Below, piece by piece: positions 29,883-37,784 of a stretch of DNA of 64,000 bases. This DNA is from Pseudomonas putida (GTDB taxonomy: Bacteria > Pseudomonadota > Gammaproteobacteria > Pseudomonadales > Pseudomonadaceae). The stretch is from contig NZ_CP109603.1 in assembly GCF_025905425.1 (NCBI RefSeq), positions 3,136,001 through 3,200,000 of the forward strand. Reading direction: 5' to 3'. The number at the start of each line of letters is the position of its first letter. Position 1 is the stretch's first letter. A model generated the notes under the pieces. It saw only the letters and a list, made by a program, of their open reading frames with translations. It made no database searches and was not told the origin of the DNA. The translations under genes and the position numbers were made by a program.

Positions 29883-30467
29883 ATGACGAGCTGGAATGCT
29901 TTCTATGAGCGCACGGACAAACGAGCCCCCTCACCGCTGCTCAGTTGCGCAATTGATCACGTCAAACATCAACACCCGCGTCACGCCGTAGACCTGGGCT
30001 GCGGCGCCGGAAACGAGGCGTGGCAACTGATCCAGGCTGGGTGGCATGTCCTGGCCATCGACAAAGAGCCTGAGGCCGTCGCGCGGACGATCAGCAAGTG
30101 CTCGATGAACGACGCGGCCATGCTCGACGCAAAAGTGGCGGACTTTGAGTACCTCGCCCAGCTGCCGGCGTCGATGCTGATTCATGCGGGGCTTGCCCTG
30201 CCCTTTTGCCACCCTGCGCGGTTCGATCACCTCTGGGGCCAGATTCGCGACGCCCTGCTACCAGGGGGTGTTTTCGTAGGGCATTTCTTCGGCATGAGGC
30301 ACAGCTGGGCAAGCCAGGAGCAGATGTCTTTTCATGGCGTACCGACTGTTCAGAGGCTTGCAGAAGGGCTGGACATTCTCCTGCTGCGTGAAACTGAAAC
30401 CGCTATGGTCATCGACTCCGAGTCAGTGAACTGGCATCGGATAGACGTCATCGTGCGCAAGCCGTAG
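29883..30467 (+). CDS. Class I SAM-dependent methyltransferase
   Basis: A 194-residue protein. AVDLGCGAGNEAWQLIQAGW is motif I of Rossmann-fold methyltransferases; IDKEPEAVAR carries the acidic residue after strand 2; LPGGVFVGHFFG is the strand-5 region. The C-terminus ends NWHRIDVIVRKP. Proteins of this size include tellurite-resistance TehB-like and small-molecule methyltransferases; the substrate is not evident. It lies 216 bases beyond the polyketide operon and past the hairpin, so it is probably independent, although a tailoring role cannot be excluded. Confidence 0.85.
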   Translation: MTSWNAFYERTDKRAPSPLLSCAIDHVKHQHPRHAVDLGCGAGNEAWQLIQAGWHVLAIDKEPEAVARTISKCSMNDAAMLDAKVADFEYLAQLPASMLIHAGLALPFCHPARFDHLWGQIRDALLPGGVFVGHFFGMRHSWASQEQMSFHGVPTVQRLAEGLDILLLRETETAMVIDSESVNWHRIDVIVRKP

Positions 30468-30510
30468 TGTTCCCCCTTTAGCCTTTTGTCATTCGCTGTT
30501 GGAAGCCCCA

Positions 30511-30690
30511 ATGAATAAATTGATCCTGCCTGTCGCCATCTTCGTTTGCGTAATCATCGCTGGGAAGGTAGCCGAGCATTTCGAGGTGCAGGGCAGTTGG
30601 AGAATCGGCTTGCTGTGCCTCGTGGCAGCCGCCGTCCAGATCGTCGTGAGTCGTTTCCAGCGCTCGCGGCAGCAAAAAGCCCAACGCTGA
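30511..30690 (+). CDS. Small two-helix membrane protein
   Basis: Fifty-nine residues starting MNKLILPVAIFVCVIIAGKV, then a short polar turn (AEHFEVQGSW), a second hydrophobic helix (IGLLCLVAAAVQIVV) and a basic tail (SRFQRSRQQKAQR). An upstream ATG at 30499 would add four residues. The topology suggests an inner-membrane protein with both ends cytoplasmic. It is followed by a good terminator. Function unknown. Confidence 0.6.
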   Translation: MNKLILPVAIFVCVIIAGKVAEHFEVQGSWRIGLLCLVAAAVQIVVSRFQRSRQQKAQR

Positions 30691-30730
30691 CAAGCCTGCT
30701 GCCTTGCTCCCCAGAGCAGGACCTCACTTG

Positions 30731-30752
30731 CCCGCCTTGGCGGGCTTTCTTG
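30731..30752 (+). terminator. Rho-independent terminator
   Basis: CCCGCC-TT-GGCGGG followed by CTTTCTTG, 40 bases after the small membrane protein and just before the convergent metR-like gene. Confidence 0.75.
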
Positions 30753-30770
30753 TGTCTTGAGTCGTCGCAG

Positions 30771-31700
30771 TCAGACGCAGCGCCCCGGCACAGCATTGAC
30801 GCCCGCTAACGTGGCAAATGAAATGTCTTTTGCCGTGAGCAGAAAATCACTCACATAAGGCACTTCGAGCATGTCGCTGCGAACAGCCGCAAATAGCATG
30901 GCCTGCAACCCTTCCTCCCCCAGACGCTTGGCGATCACATAGCCGCGCGAGGTGTACTCATGCACGGCCCAGTTCGGCAGACAGCAAACACCACGGCCGC
31001 TGGCCACCAACTGCATCATCATGACCGTCAGCTCTGAGGTGCGCACCTGAGCCGGCTCGATGTCGGCAGGGTCAAGGAAGCGGGTGAAGATGTCCAGGCG
31101 GTTGCGCTCGATCGGGTAAGTGATCAGGGTCTGGCTGGCGAGGTCGGTGGGTTCAAGGTACGGCTTTTCGCGCAGGGCATGATGCTTATCAATGGCCAGC
31201 AGTGCCTCGTAACCGAAAAGCGGCACGTAGGTGATCCCTGGCAGGGTTACAGGGTCGGAGGTCACCACCAGGTCAAGGTCCCCCCGCTCCAGCGCCGGCA
31301 GTGGCGCGAACGACAACCCGGACGCCAGGTCCAGTTCAACCTCCGGCCATGCACTGCGAAACTCATCAACCGACGGCATCAACCATTGGTAGCAACTGTG
31401 GCACTCGATCGCGATGTGTAGCCGCGCGGCCACGCCGCCAGCCAGCTTGCCCAGGTCGCGCTCGGTCTTGCGAATCAGCGGCAGCACCTGGTCAGCCAAC
31501 TGCAGCAGCTTGAGACCGGCGCTGGTGAAGCGCACCGGCTTGGACTTGCGCACGAACACTTGCATGCCAATGCGATTTTCCACATCCCGAAACTGATGCG
31601 ACAGCGCCGATTGTGTCAGGTGCAGGCGTTCGGCGGCGTCGTGCAGGCTGCCCGTTTCGCGCAAGGCATCGATAGTGCGCAGGTGTCTCAAGTCAATCAT
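30771..31700 (-). CDS. metR: MetR-like LysR-family regulator
   Basis: A 309-residue LysR-type regulator. The winged helix-turn-helix is at the start (MIDLRHLRTIDALRETGSLH, then DAAERLHLTQSALSHQFRDV). The effector domain has IECHSCYQWLMPSVDEFR, strongly reminiscent of MetR, which uses homocysteine as co-inducer of methionine-synthesis genes. The ATG at 31700 is seven bases after the flavin reductase stop, so it is probably co-transcribed with mesX, mesD and the reductase, giving an autoregulated methionine operon. The symbol is by resemblance and context. Confidence 0.82.
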   Translation of the reverse strand: MIDLRHLRTIDALRETGSLHDAAERLHLTQSALSHQFRDVENRIGMQVFVRKSKPVRFTSAGLKLLQLADQVLPLIRKTERDLGKLAGGVAARLHIAIECHSCYQWLMPSVDEFRSAWPEVELDLASGLSFAPLPALERGDLDLVVTSDPVTLPGITYVPLFGYEALLAIDKHHALREKPYLEPTDLASQTLITYPIERNRLDIFTRFLDPADIEPAQVRTSELTVMMMQLVASGRGVCCLPNWAVHEYTSRGYVIAKRLGEEGLQAMLFAAVRSDMLEVPYVSDFLLTAKDISFATLAGVNAVPGRCV

Positions 31701-31706
31701 AAGCAC

Positions 31707-32216
31707 TCAAGCCGTGCACTGTGCGGCGAGGTTGAAATACTGCCCTTTGAAATACAGCAATGGCTGCGCAGTAGCCGCCTCTTGCAGGTTCAACGCTTTC
31801 ACTTCACCGATCACAATCAGGTGATCACCGGCAGTGTGTTCCGCATGAATCTCGCAATCAAACCAATGCAGGCTGCCGGCAATGATCGGATTGCCAAGCG
31901 GCGAATGCTGCCATTCGACGCCACGCCACTTGTCCGTGCCTCGCCGAGCAAACTGGTTGGAAATCTTGACCTGCTCACCCGACAGGATATTGACTGCAAA
32001 CCGGCCTGCCTGGCGAATTTTGGGGTAGCTGGCCGAGTTGGACATCACGCTGAAGGACACCAGCGGCGGGCTCATTGACACGCTGTAGAATGACTGGCAA
32101 GTGAAGCCCAGCGGCGCGTCATCAAGGTGCGATGTAATGACCGTGATACCGGATGCGTAGTGCCCTAGCGCCTCGCGAAAGCGCAGGGGCTCGATAGCAG
32201 TACTTGCAACAGACAT
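31707..32216 (-). CDS. Flavin reductase-like protein of the mesD operon
   Basis: A 169-residue flavin-reductase-domain protein starting MSVASTAIEPLRFREALGHY. Typical features are ASGITVITSHLDDAPLGFTC, QSFYSVSMSPPLVSFSV and the late GDHLIVIGEV. Such proteins reduce FMN with NAD(P)H for a partner that uses reduced flavin. It lies between mesD and the metR-like gene on the same strand. The mesD pathway is reported to depend on oxygen, so supplying reduced flavin to MesX is an attractive inference. The start at 32216 fits the family; an upstream ATG at 32300 adds an unrelated stretch. Confidence 0.87.
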   Translation of the reverse strand: MSVASTAIEPLRFREALGHYASGITVITSHLDDAPLGFTCQSFYSVSMSPPLVSFSVMSNSASYPKIRQAGRFAVNILSGEQVKISNQFARRGTDKWRGVEWQHSPLGNPIIAGSLHWFDCEIHAEHTAGDHLIVIGEVKALNLQEAATAQPLLYFKGQYFNLAAQCTA

Positions 32217-32314
32217 AGTAAGTCCTGAATAGTGGGTGCAACCCAGCGCATCAAGGAAGTTCTGAAGCAGCCGTAGACTGCCTCTCCCCTTCCCGCACAC
32301 GTTCTGGGTTTAAC

Positions 32315-33349
32315 TCAGTTCGGGTTCTGAAGTTCTCTTCGAACAATTTCCGCGCCTGCACTCAACGCCTTTAACTTGCCGCTTGCCACGCGACGAGGCA
32401 AAGGGGCCATGCCGCAGTTGGTGCAAGGGTAGAGCTTGTCGGCCTCTACAAACTGCAGTGCTTTTCGCAGAGTATTGGCCACTTCCTCGGGTGTTTCGAT
32501 GGTGTGGTTTGCCACATCAATGGCCCCGACCATTACCTTCTTACCTCGAATGAGTTCGATGAGGTCCATGGGAACACGCGCGTTGTGACACTCCAGCGAG
32601 ACGATATCAATACTGGATTGCTGCAGCTTGGGAAAAGCCTCTTCGTACTGGCGCCACTCTGACCCCAGCGTCTTTTTCCAATCGGTATTCGCCTTGATGC
32701 CGTAACCGTAGCAAATATGCACAGCCGTTTCGCATTTTAGCCCTTCGATTGCCCTCTCCAGGGTGGCCACCCCCCAATCATTCACCTCGTCGAAGAACAC
32801 ATTGAAGGCAGGCTCGTCGAACTGAATGATATCAACCCCCGCCGCTTCTAATTCCCTGGCTTCTTGATTGAGAATCTTCGCGAATTCCCACGCCAGTTTT
32901 TCGCGGCTTTTATAGTGATTATCATACAGCGTATCAATCATCGTCATCGGACCCGGCAGCGCCCACTTGATGGGCTGCTTGGTTTGCTGACGCAAGAACT
33001 TCGCATCTTCAACAAATACCGGTTTTTGACGGGTGACCGCGCCCACGACCGTCGGCACGCTCGCCTCATAGCGATCACGAATTCTTACGGTCTCACGTTT
33101 CTCGAAATCAACGCCGCCGAGGTGCTCGATAAACGTCGTCACAAAGTGTTGGCGCGTTTGCTCACCATCGCTGACAATATCGATACCTGCCTGTTGCTGT
33201 TCGTGCAACGACAACCGCAACGCATCGTGTTTTCCTTCAGCCAATTCATCACCCTGAAGTTTCCAAGGCGACCAGAGCGTCTCAGGTTGTGCAAGCCAAG
33301 CGGGTTTAGGCAAGCTGCCAGCAGTTGAAGTAGGTAGCAGTTTTTTCAT
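32315..33349 (-). CDS. mesD: Core (folate-independent type) methionine synthase MesD
   Basis: A 344-residue protein resembling only the C-terminal catalytic half of MetE. It begins MKKLLPTSTAGSLPKPAWLA. Zinc/homocysteine site residues are visible in DIVSLECHNARV and in KLYPCTNCGMAPLPRRVASG; the DIIQFDEPAFN motif is also MetE-like. It lacks the N-terminal folate-binding half, as expected of the core methionine synthases. The neighbouring DUF1852 gene and flavin reductase match the MesD/MesX pair described from genetic work in Acinetobacter and Pseudomonas (recalled, not checked). It methylates homocysteine to methionine from a methyl donor that is not known. Confidence 0.88.
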   Translation of the reverse strand: MKKLLPTSTAGSLPKPAWLAQPETLWSPWKLQGDELAEGKHDALRLSLHEQQQAGIDIVSDGEQTRQHFVTTFIEHLGGVDFEKRETVRIRDRYEASVPTVVGAVTRQKPVFVEDAKFLRQQTKQPIKWALPGPMTMIDTLYDNHYKSREKLAWEFAKILNQEARELEAAGVDIIQFDEPAFNVFFDEVNDWGVATLERAIEGLKCETAVHICYGYGIKANTDWKKTLGSEWRQYEEAFPKLQQSSIDIVSLECHNARVPMDLIELIRGKKVMVGAIDVANHTIETPEEVANTLRKALQFVEADKLYPCTNCGMAPLPRRVASGKLKALSAGAEIVRRELQNPN

Positions 33350-33377
33350 GACATAGGGCCTTGTGCATTTAGATTAT

Positions 33378-34361
33378 TCAAAGCGCGAAATTAGACGCCC
33401 ATTGCTCAAGACGTGCTTGATAGGGCTTGATGAAGTGCGTTTCAACAAACTTGCCTTGCTCAACCGCCAGGCGGCCACGCTCTTCTCGATCATAAACAAT
33501 GCGCGTCAACGAGTAATCCTGGTGCGTCAAGCTTGGCTGGTAGGATTGCCCTGCTGCAGAATTTGCGTTGTAGATTTCAGGTCGATAAATTTTTTGGAAG
33601 GTATCCATCGTACTGATGGTACTGATGAGTTCAAGATTGGTGTAGTCCGCGAGCAAATCGCCGGCAAAATAGAACGCCAACGGTGCCGCACTGTTGGGCG
33701 GCATGAAATAGCGAACGTTCAACCCCATTTTCTTGAAATATTCATCCGTTAACGAATATTCATCCTGCGCGTACTCAACCCCCAATACAGGGTGCTGGTT
33801 TTCCGTTCGATGATAGGTCTTGCTACTCGAAACGCTGAGGCATATCACGGGCGACTTACTAAAGTAATCCTTGTACGCATCTGAATTCACGAAGCTCTTG
33901 AATAGTTTCCCATGCAGGTCCCCAAAATCCTCGGGCGCACTGAACTCAGGTCGATTTTTATTATGCTCCAGCAACAGCACGCTAAAGTCATAATCTCGCA
34001 CATAGGATGAGAAATTATTCCCGACAATACCTTCAATGCGCGCGCTGGTTTTTCGATCGACAATCGTCGTTTTCAACAGTTCAATCAACGGCAGCGCAGG
34101 ACCACTGCGTTCGACACCGACATGCATCTCAACGGAAATGATTTCAAGCTCGACCGTATAACGATCGCCATTGGGGTTATCCCAATGCGCCAGCGCATTG
34201 AAGCGATTGTCAATCATCCCCAAGGTATTGCGCAAGTTTTGCTGCCGGCTCTCGCCCCTCGCCAAGTTGGCAAAGTTGGTGGTGATACGTGTATTGTCCG
34301 ACGGGCGATAGTGCTCATCAAAACAAATACTCTTAATAGCAAATGCAAAGTCATTGCTCAT
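33378..34361 (-). CDS. mesX: DUF1852 protein MesX, partner of MesD
   Basis: A 327-residue soluble protein starting MSNDFAFAIKSICFDEHYRP. It contains RITTNFANLARGESRQQNLR near the start, a central FSSYVRDYDFSVLLLEHNKN segment, and ends in YQARLEQWASNFAL. This matches my memory of the DUF1852 family that sits next to mesD and is needed for its activity; an oxygen-dependent role in providing the methyl group has been proposed. It is the first gene of the leftward operon (28 bases before mesD). No metal or flavin site can be named with confidence. Confidence 0.85.
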   Translation of the reverse strand: MSNDFAFAIKSICFDEHYRPSDNTRITTNFANLARGESRQQNLRNTLGMIDNRFNALAHWDNPNGDRYTVELEIISVEMHVGVERSGPALPLIELLKTTIVDRKTSARIEGIVGNNFSSYVRDYDFSVLLLEHNKNRPEFSAPEDFGDLHGKLFKSFVNSDAYKDYFSKSPVICLSVSSSKTYHRTENQHPVLGVEYAQDEYSLTDEYFKKMGLNVRYFMPPNSAAPLAFYFAGDLLADYTNLELISTISTMDTFQKIYRPEIYNANSAAGQSYQPSLTHQDYSLTRIVYDREERGRLAVEQGKFVETHFIKPYQARLEQWASNFAL

Positions 34362-34482
34362 TGGTCTAGCACCCTAATCCCTGATGTTTTTTCAGCGCAT
34401 CCTGTGACTTTTTCCAACGGTTAACCCACTCGTGTTTGCGCTGTCATTAAGGGACATTCTAGGCCCGCCCACTGAGCGAGTG

Positions 34483-34695
34483 CTAATGAATTGATTTCAC
34501 AAACTCTTTAGTCATATTCATGCGGTGATGGCAGCGTGGCGCACCCCTATATGAATAAGTATGCCCATCAAAAAACATACCCCCAAAGCAACGGGCAATA
34601 CTGTAGCCGGTAGTCTTTACCTGCTGAATAATTGCTGGAGGCTGCGCGAGTGGAGGCTTTCTACAGGCCGACCAAAGTTCAAGCGTGATTTTCAT
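34483..34695 (-). CDS. Possible small protein overlapping the 3' end of queH
   Basis: Seventy residues starting [20 protein letters not shown], with a Cys/His-containing middle and end ([14 protein letters not shown], then [15 protein letters not shown]). Its start lies inside the last codons of queH, which would allow coupled translation. The MetR-like box at 34487 falls in its final codons. Composition is less convincing than for its neighbours; it may be a chance reading frame. Confidence 0.35.
   Translation of the reverse strand: MKITLELWSACRKPPLAQPPAIIQQVKTTGYSIARCFGGMFFDGHTYSYRGAPRCHHRMNMTKEFVKSIH
34487..34499. promoter_or_regulatory. Candidate MetR box upstream of mesX
   Basis: TGAATTGATTTCA is a perfect TGAA-N5-TTCA dyad, the MetR consensus half-site arrangement; the central base is G where A/T is usual. 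It is about 126 bases upstream of the mesX start, in the promoter region of an operon that itself encodes a MetR-like protein. Confidence 0.5.
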
Positions 34696-35350
34696 CGCCC
34701 TGTTCATCGCCGTAGTAGCTCACGCCGATACGAATGATATCCCTGCCTTGAGCCTTGCGGTGGTGGTTGGTGTCTCGCAGCGAGTAGATACAGCCGCAGT
34801 ACTCCTGTTGGTAGAAGCGCTCACGCTTGCTGATCTCGACCATACGGGCTGCCCCGCCGCCCTTGCGCCAGTTATAGTCCCAGTAACTGATACCCGGATA
34901 CTTGGCCGCCGAACGATGACCACACCCGTTGATCTGCTGCATGTCCTTCCAGCGTGAGATACCCAGCGAGCTGCTGATTACCGAGAACCCGTGCTCATGG
35001 GCATACAAGGCGGTGCGCTCGAAGCGCATATCGAAGCACATGGTGCAACGCTCACCACGCTCTGGTGCATGCTCCATGCCTTTTGCACGGGCAAACCAGT
35101 TATCGGTGTCATAGTCGGCATCGACGAACGGCACGTTGTGCTGTTCGGCGAAGCGGATGTTCTCTTGCTTGCGCAGCAGGTATTCGCGCTCGGGGTGAAT
35201 GTTGGGGTTGTAGAAAAAGAGGGTGTAATCGATCCCGGACGCCGTAATGGCCTCCATTACCTCACCTGAGCACGGCGCGCAGCAGGAGTGCAGCAGCAGG
35301 CGATCAGCACCGTCCGGCAGGGTAAGTGTTGGTCGATCGATGATACTCAT
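34679..35350 (-). CDS. queH: Epoxyqueuosine reductase QueH
   Basis: A 223-residue protein starting [20 protein letters not shown]. The vicinal cysteine pair in [10 protein letters not shown], the CTMCFDMR motif and a late [12 protein letters not shown] motif are the iron-sulfur and catalytic cysteines of QueH (formerly DUF208), which reduces epoxyqueuosine to queuosine in tRNA as an alternative to QueG. The [19 protein letters not shown] segment is also characteristic. The start at 35350 fits the family better than the upstream ATG at 35398. Length is normal. Confidence 0.92.
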   Translation of the reverse strand: MSIIDRPTLTLPDGADRLLLHSCCAPCSGEVMEAITASGIDYTLFFYNPNIHPEREYLLRKQENIRFAEQHNVPFVDADYDTDNWFARAKGMEHAPERGERCTMCFDMRFERTALYAHEHGFSVISSSLGISRWKDMQQINGCGHRSAAKYPGISYWDYNWRKGGGAARMVEISKRERFYQQEYCGCIYSLRDTNHHRKAQGRDIIRIGVSYYGDEQGDENHA

Positions 35351-36375
35351 GCCATTCCTCGCAAAAGCACAACGGGACGCCAGGCGCCCCGTTTGCACAT
35401 CCTTCCTGAATCAGGGGCTTCGCCACGCAGTTCACGGGCGGCCCCAAGCCTGATCATCCGGGCTGCTTCAGTCTCCGGTGAGGCCGTGGTCAGTGACGAA
35501 ACATTCAAGAGAGGGATTGTCAGGAACAAATGATCATGTGGCAAACTCATTTTTTTTGCACACAACTGTAGTTTTTCTCATGATCGAACACGCGCAAGCA
35601 TGCATTGGCAGCGGGGGCCGACTGGAGCACATCTACTACGGCTAAGGGAGCCTGCCACTATGACAAGACGTTGGCAGTATGCCTGAGATGCTCACTCTAA
35701 TAGCGACCGTACAAGGGTCGCGGTAGGGACGGTAGTTACCTGCCGCCCCAGCAGATTGCGTACCGTGTCCCTCAGCGCTGCTCCTTAGGACACTCCTGTG
35801 CGACTATAGCCAGAACCGACATTAACTGAAGAGTCGCACTATGCGCTTAAAGTTTGCTGCGCTTTTATCCACGGGTCTACCAGCAGTGGACGGGAAATTC
35901 AACTCACCTCACCCGCTTCGCCACCTCTGCATTTGCTGTCCGTGACTGTTGCAGCGACCGTCCCTACGCGAGCAGGACGCCAACATGACCTTTAATGCTG
36001 ATACTTGAGATTGCTCGGTCGGTATTATTCAATTCAAAATCCTATCGCTCGGATCGTCAGGTACCGTAAACACTAGGAAGGCGCTTCCGCCGAGTGCTGT
36101 CGACTTGTTCATGCAACAAGGCTGGCCTCTCCGCATGATGCAATAAGCCCTAAACGATGTACGTCTTGCGGACTCACAGCAGGCCGACAGCCCCCGCGCA
36201 GACAAACTTTTACAAACAATTACTTGATAGCGAAATCCACTTAACATTAAATAATCTCCGCTGGAGATTTAGTAGGCCTCCATCGCACCACAAAAAACCA
36301 AAAGATGATGAGAAATCAATAAAACCTACTCCCCAGCAGAACATAAATGCAATGCCAGCAACTCAGGAGCTGCCA
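35351..36375. other. Long intergenic stretch with decayed or structured DNA
   Basis: About 1 kb without a convincing gene. Next to queH there is a GC-rich hairpin (about 35368-35390, ACGGGACGCC facing GGCGCCCCGT). From about 35700 to 35975 lies a structured segment listed separately. From about 36200 on the sequence becomes AT-rich and leads into the GNAT gene. The stretch is the left part of the accessory patch that ends at tRNA-Ser. Confidence 0.6.
35700..35975. repeat. Segment bounded by imperfect inverted repeats
   Basis: TCGCGGTAGGGACGGTA at 35718-35734 and its near reverse complement CGACCGTCCCTACGCGA at 35954-35970 face each other across about 220 bases. Inside are a hairpin (GGGACGGTAG-TTAC-CTGCCGCCCC, 35726-35749) and a GTGCGACT ... 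AGTCGCAC dyad (35799-35840). There is no transposase reading frame. It could be a non-autonomous element end pair, a decayed element or a structured RNA. Confidence 0.4.
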
Positions 36376-36813
36376 ATGATAGTAACACTAACCAAAATCA
36401 CAAAACACAACTATGAAGCAGTTTGCGAACTCGAAGTCACAGAGGAGCAAGAGGATTATGTGGCCAGTAATACCTGGTCACTCGTCGAGGCCGCATACAA
36501 TCGCGAATATTCAGCTCGGGCTATTTGCGCAAATGGAGAACCCGTCGGTTTTTTTATGTGGGTTCAAGAATCAGCAAGTAAAATTTCCATCTGGAGATTC
36601 ATGATTGATAAAAATCATCAACAGAAATCCATTGGTAGAAAATCCTTAAATCTTGCACTGGAAGAAATAAAGAAAACCGCAAATCTAAAAGAAATTGAAA
36701 TTTGCTACAGCCCCAAAAACCCAGTGGCAAAAAGATTCTATTCTAGCTTTGGGTTTGTTGAGATTGGTATGGATGCAGACGACGAAGACATGCTAGCCAT
36801 AATTAATTTGTAG
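36376..36813 (+). CDS. GNAT-family N-acetyltransferase, AT-rich
   Basis: A 145-residue protein starting MIVTLTKITKHNYEAVCELE. The acetyl-CoA binding region is DKNHQQKSIGRKSLNLALEE (Q/R-x-x-G/K type loop) and the C-terminal AKRFYSSFGFVEIGMD is the usual end of a GNAT fold. It resembles spermidine/diamine acetyltransferases (BltD/SpeG-like), but the substrate is inference. The start at 36376 has AGGAG seven bases upstream. Base composition is far more AT-rich than the surrounding core genome, with many AAA and ATA codons, indicating horizontal acquisition. Its stop codon abuts the AraC-type remnant on the other strand. Confidence 0.82.
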   Translation: MIVTLTKITKHNYEAVCELEVTEEQEDYVASNTWSLVEAAYNREYSARAICANGEPVGFFMWVQESASKISIWRFMIDKNHQQKSIGRKSLNLALEEIKKTANLKEIEICYSPKNPVAKRFYSSFGFVEIGMDADDEDMLAIINL

Positions 36814-37007
36814 GAGGCGTCGGCGAAGTTGAGCTTATCCGCTATCTGGCCAATGGCTAGGTTGCTGTATGCAAGGAGCGCCTTGATCTCCAGAGTCACC
36901 TGCCGATCAATCAGATCCTTCGGGGTGCCATTGAAAAACACGTTGGTTAACTGTGACGGACAGAACGGCGTGATATTTAGAACATTCGCATAGAACTGTT
37001 CGTCTTT
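36814..37007 (-). pseudogene. AraC-family DNA-binding domain remnant
   Basis: Reading from 37007 leftward: DEQFYANVLNITPFCPSQLT, then DLIDRQVTLEIKALLAYSN and LAIGQIADKLNFADASY. This is most of an AraC/XylS C-terminal double helix-turn-helix. It stops abruptly at ADASY, just where the conserved FxRxFK segment should follow, at the junction with the GNAT gene. There is no N-terminal effector domain; upstream the frame runs directly into the stop codon of the nuclease-domain remnant. It is a fragment cut on both sides. Confidence 0.72.
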
Positions 37008-37376
37008 TTACATGACCATCCGCATTGTGTTACTGATAACGTCAGCCATCGCACCATCGACCTTCAAGCGCTCAGCCTCTTGCGCTGCATCGATGGCTGC
37101 TTGTTTAGCACGAGACTCAGCAAGCAGTTCGCTCAGACGGTGATGCACTTTCTCCGCTGTCCCAACCGCATCCACCCACCAGTCGATCGACCAGATTCTG
37201 ACAATCTCCCACCCTAGCCCTCTCAGCACGAGTGCTCGGAGCTTGTCGCGATCCCGTGCCGTTGCGCTGAGGTGATAGGTAGCACCATCACATTCCACAC
37301 CAGCAAGGAATCGGCCTGGAGCATCAGGATGCACTACACCCAGGTCTACTCGGAAGACGATTAATCCGCGATAGCC
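37008..37376 (-). pseudogene. Remnant of a large helicase-like protein: C-terminal nuclease (MTES_1575/Vsr-like) domain
   Basis: About 122 residues beginning QGYRGLIVFRVDLGVVHPD and continuing GRFLAGVECDGATYHLSATA, RDRDKLRALVLRGLGWEIVR, IWSIDWWVD. This is the restriction-endonuclease-like C-terminal domain usually found at the end of very large DUF4011/DUF3320 helicase proteins, some of which belong to defence loci. A TGA in frame just upstream (near 37381) and the absence of any helicase part show it is a fragment. Residues ECDG carry the probable catalytic acid. It borders tRNA-Ser, so it is probably debris from an integrated island. Confidence 0.68.
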
Positions 37377-37523
37377 CTGGTGCTTGTGGGCTCATTTTCT
37401 CGGGAGAAGAAACGCTCGTGCTCTTCAGAGATCTGAGACCGTTGGGCAGAATAATCCAGGGACGCTCACTGAAAGCCAGCGCCCAAAGTATGGGCTAGGG
37501 TATGGGCTGAAACCGACCAGACA

Positions 37524-37552
37524 CAAAAAAGCCCCGAAAAATCAGGGCTTTA
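37524..37552 (-). terminator. Terminator of tRNA-Ser
   Basis: On the minus strand AAAGCCCTGA-TTTTT-CGGGGCTTTTTT forms a stem with a T-run, 12 bases beyond the 3' end of the tRNA gene. Confidence 0.75.
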
Positions 37553-37563
37553 GTGATAAATAG

Positions 37564-37651
37564 TGGCGGAAGCGTAGAGATTCGAACTCTAGGATAGTTG
37601 CCCATCGACGGTTTTCAAGACCGTTGCCTTAAACCACTCGGCCACGCTTCC
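37564..37651 (-). tRNA. tRNA-Ser (anticodon UGA)
   Basis: The minus strand gives an 88-base cloverleaf. The acceptor arms are GGAAGCG and CGCTTCC, the anticodon loop is CTTGAAA (anticodon TGA), a long variable arm typical of serine tRNAs follows, the T-arm contains GAGTTCGAATCTC, and the CCA is encoded. It reads UCA (UCN) codons. Decayed accessory DNA lies directly beyond its 3' end, the usual place for island integration, but I find no second copy of the 3' end to serve as a distal attachment site. Confidence 0.96.
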
Positions 37652-37784
37652 AGCTGGTTTTGCGGCCGCCATAATACCGTAATGAAACACGCTGTCAAAC
37701 TCTCTGTGTCGCGGGTTGCAGGAGCTCTGATAGACTCCTAGCATCTGAACGTTCGAAACCACAGGTTTACCAAGGAGTGTCGCC

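Noticed and set aside
29883..30467. Methyltransferase as part of the polyketide operon
   Set aside because: It lies 216 bases beyond the last cluster gene and past a strong hairpin; there is no sequence link to the pathway.
34382..34394. Second MetR-like dyad TGAT-N5-TTCA
   Set aside because: One mismatch in an already short motif and a position at the ribosome site of mesX; kept only as a remark.
35726..35749. Hairpin with a tetraloop considered as domain VI of a group II intron
   Set aside because: No reverse-transcriptase frame and no domain V-like sequence could be found nearby.
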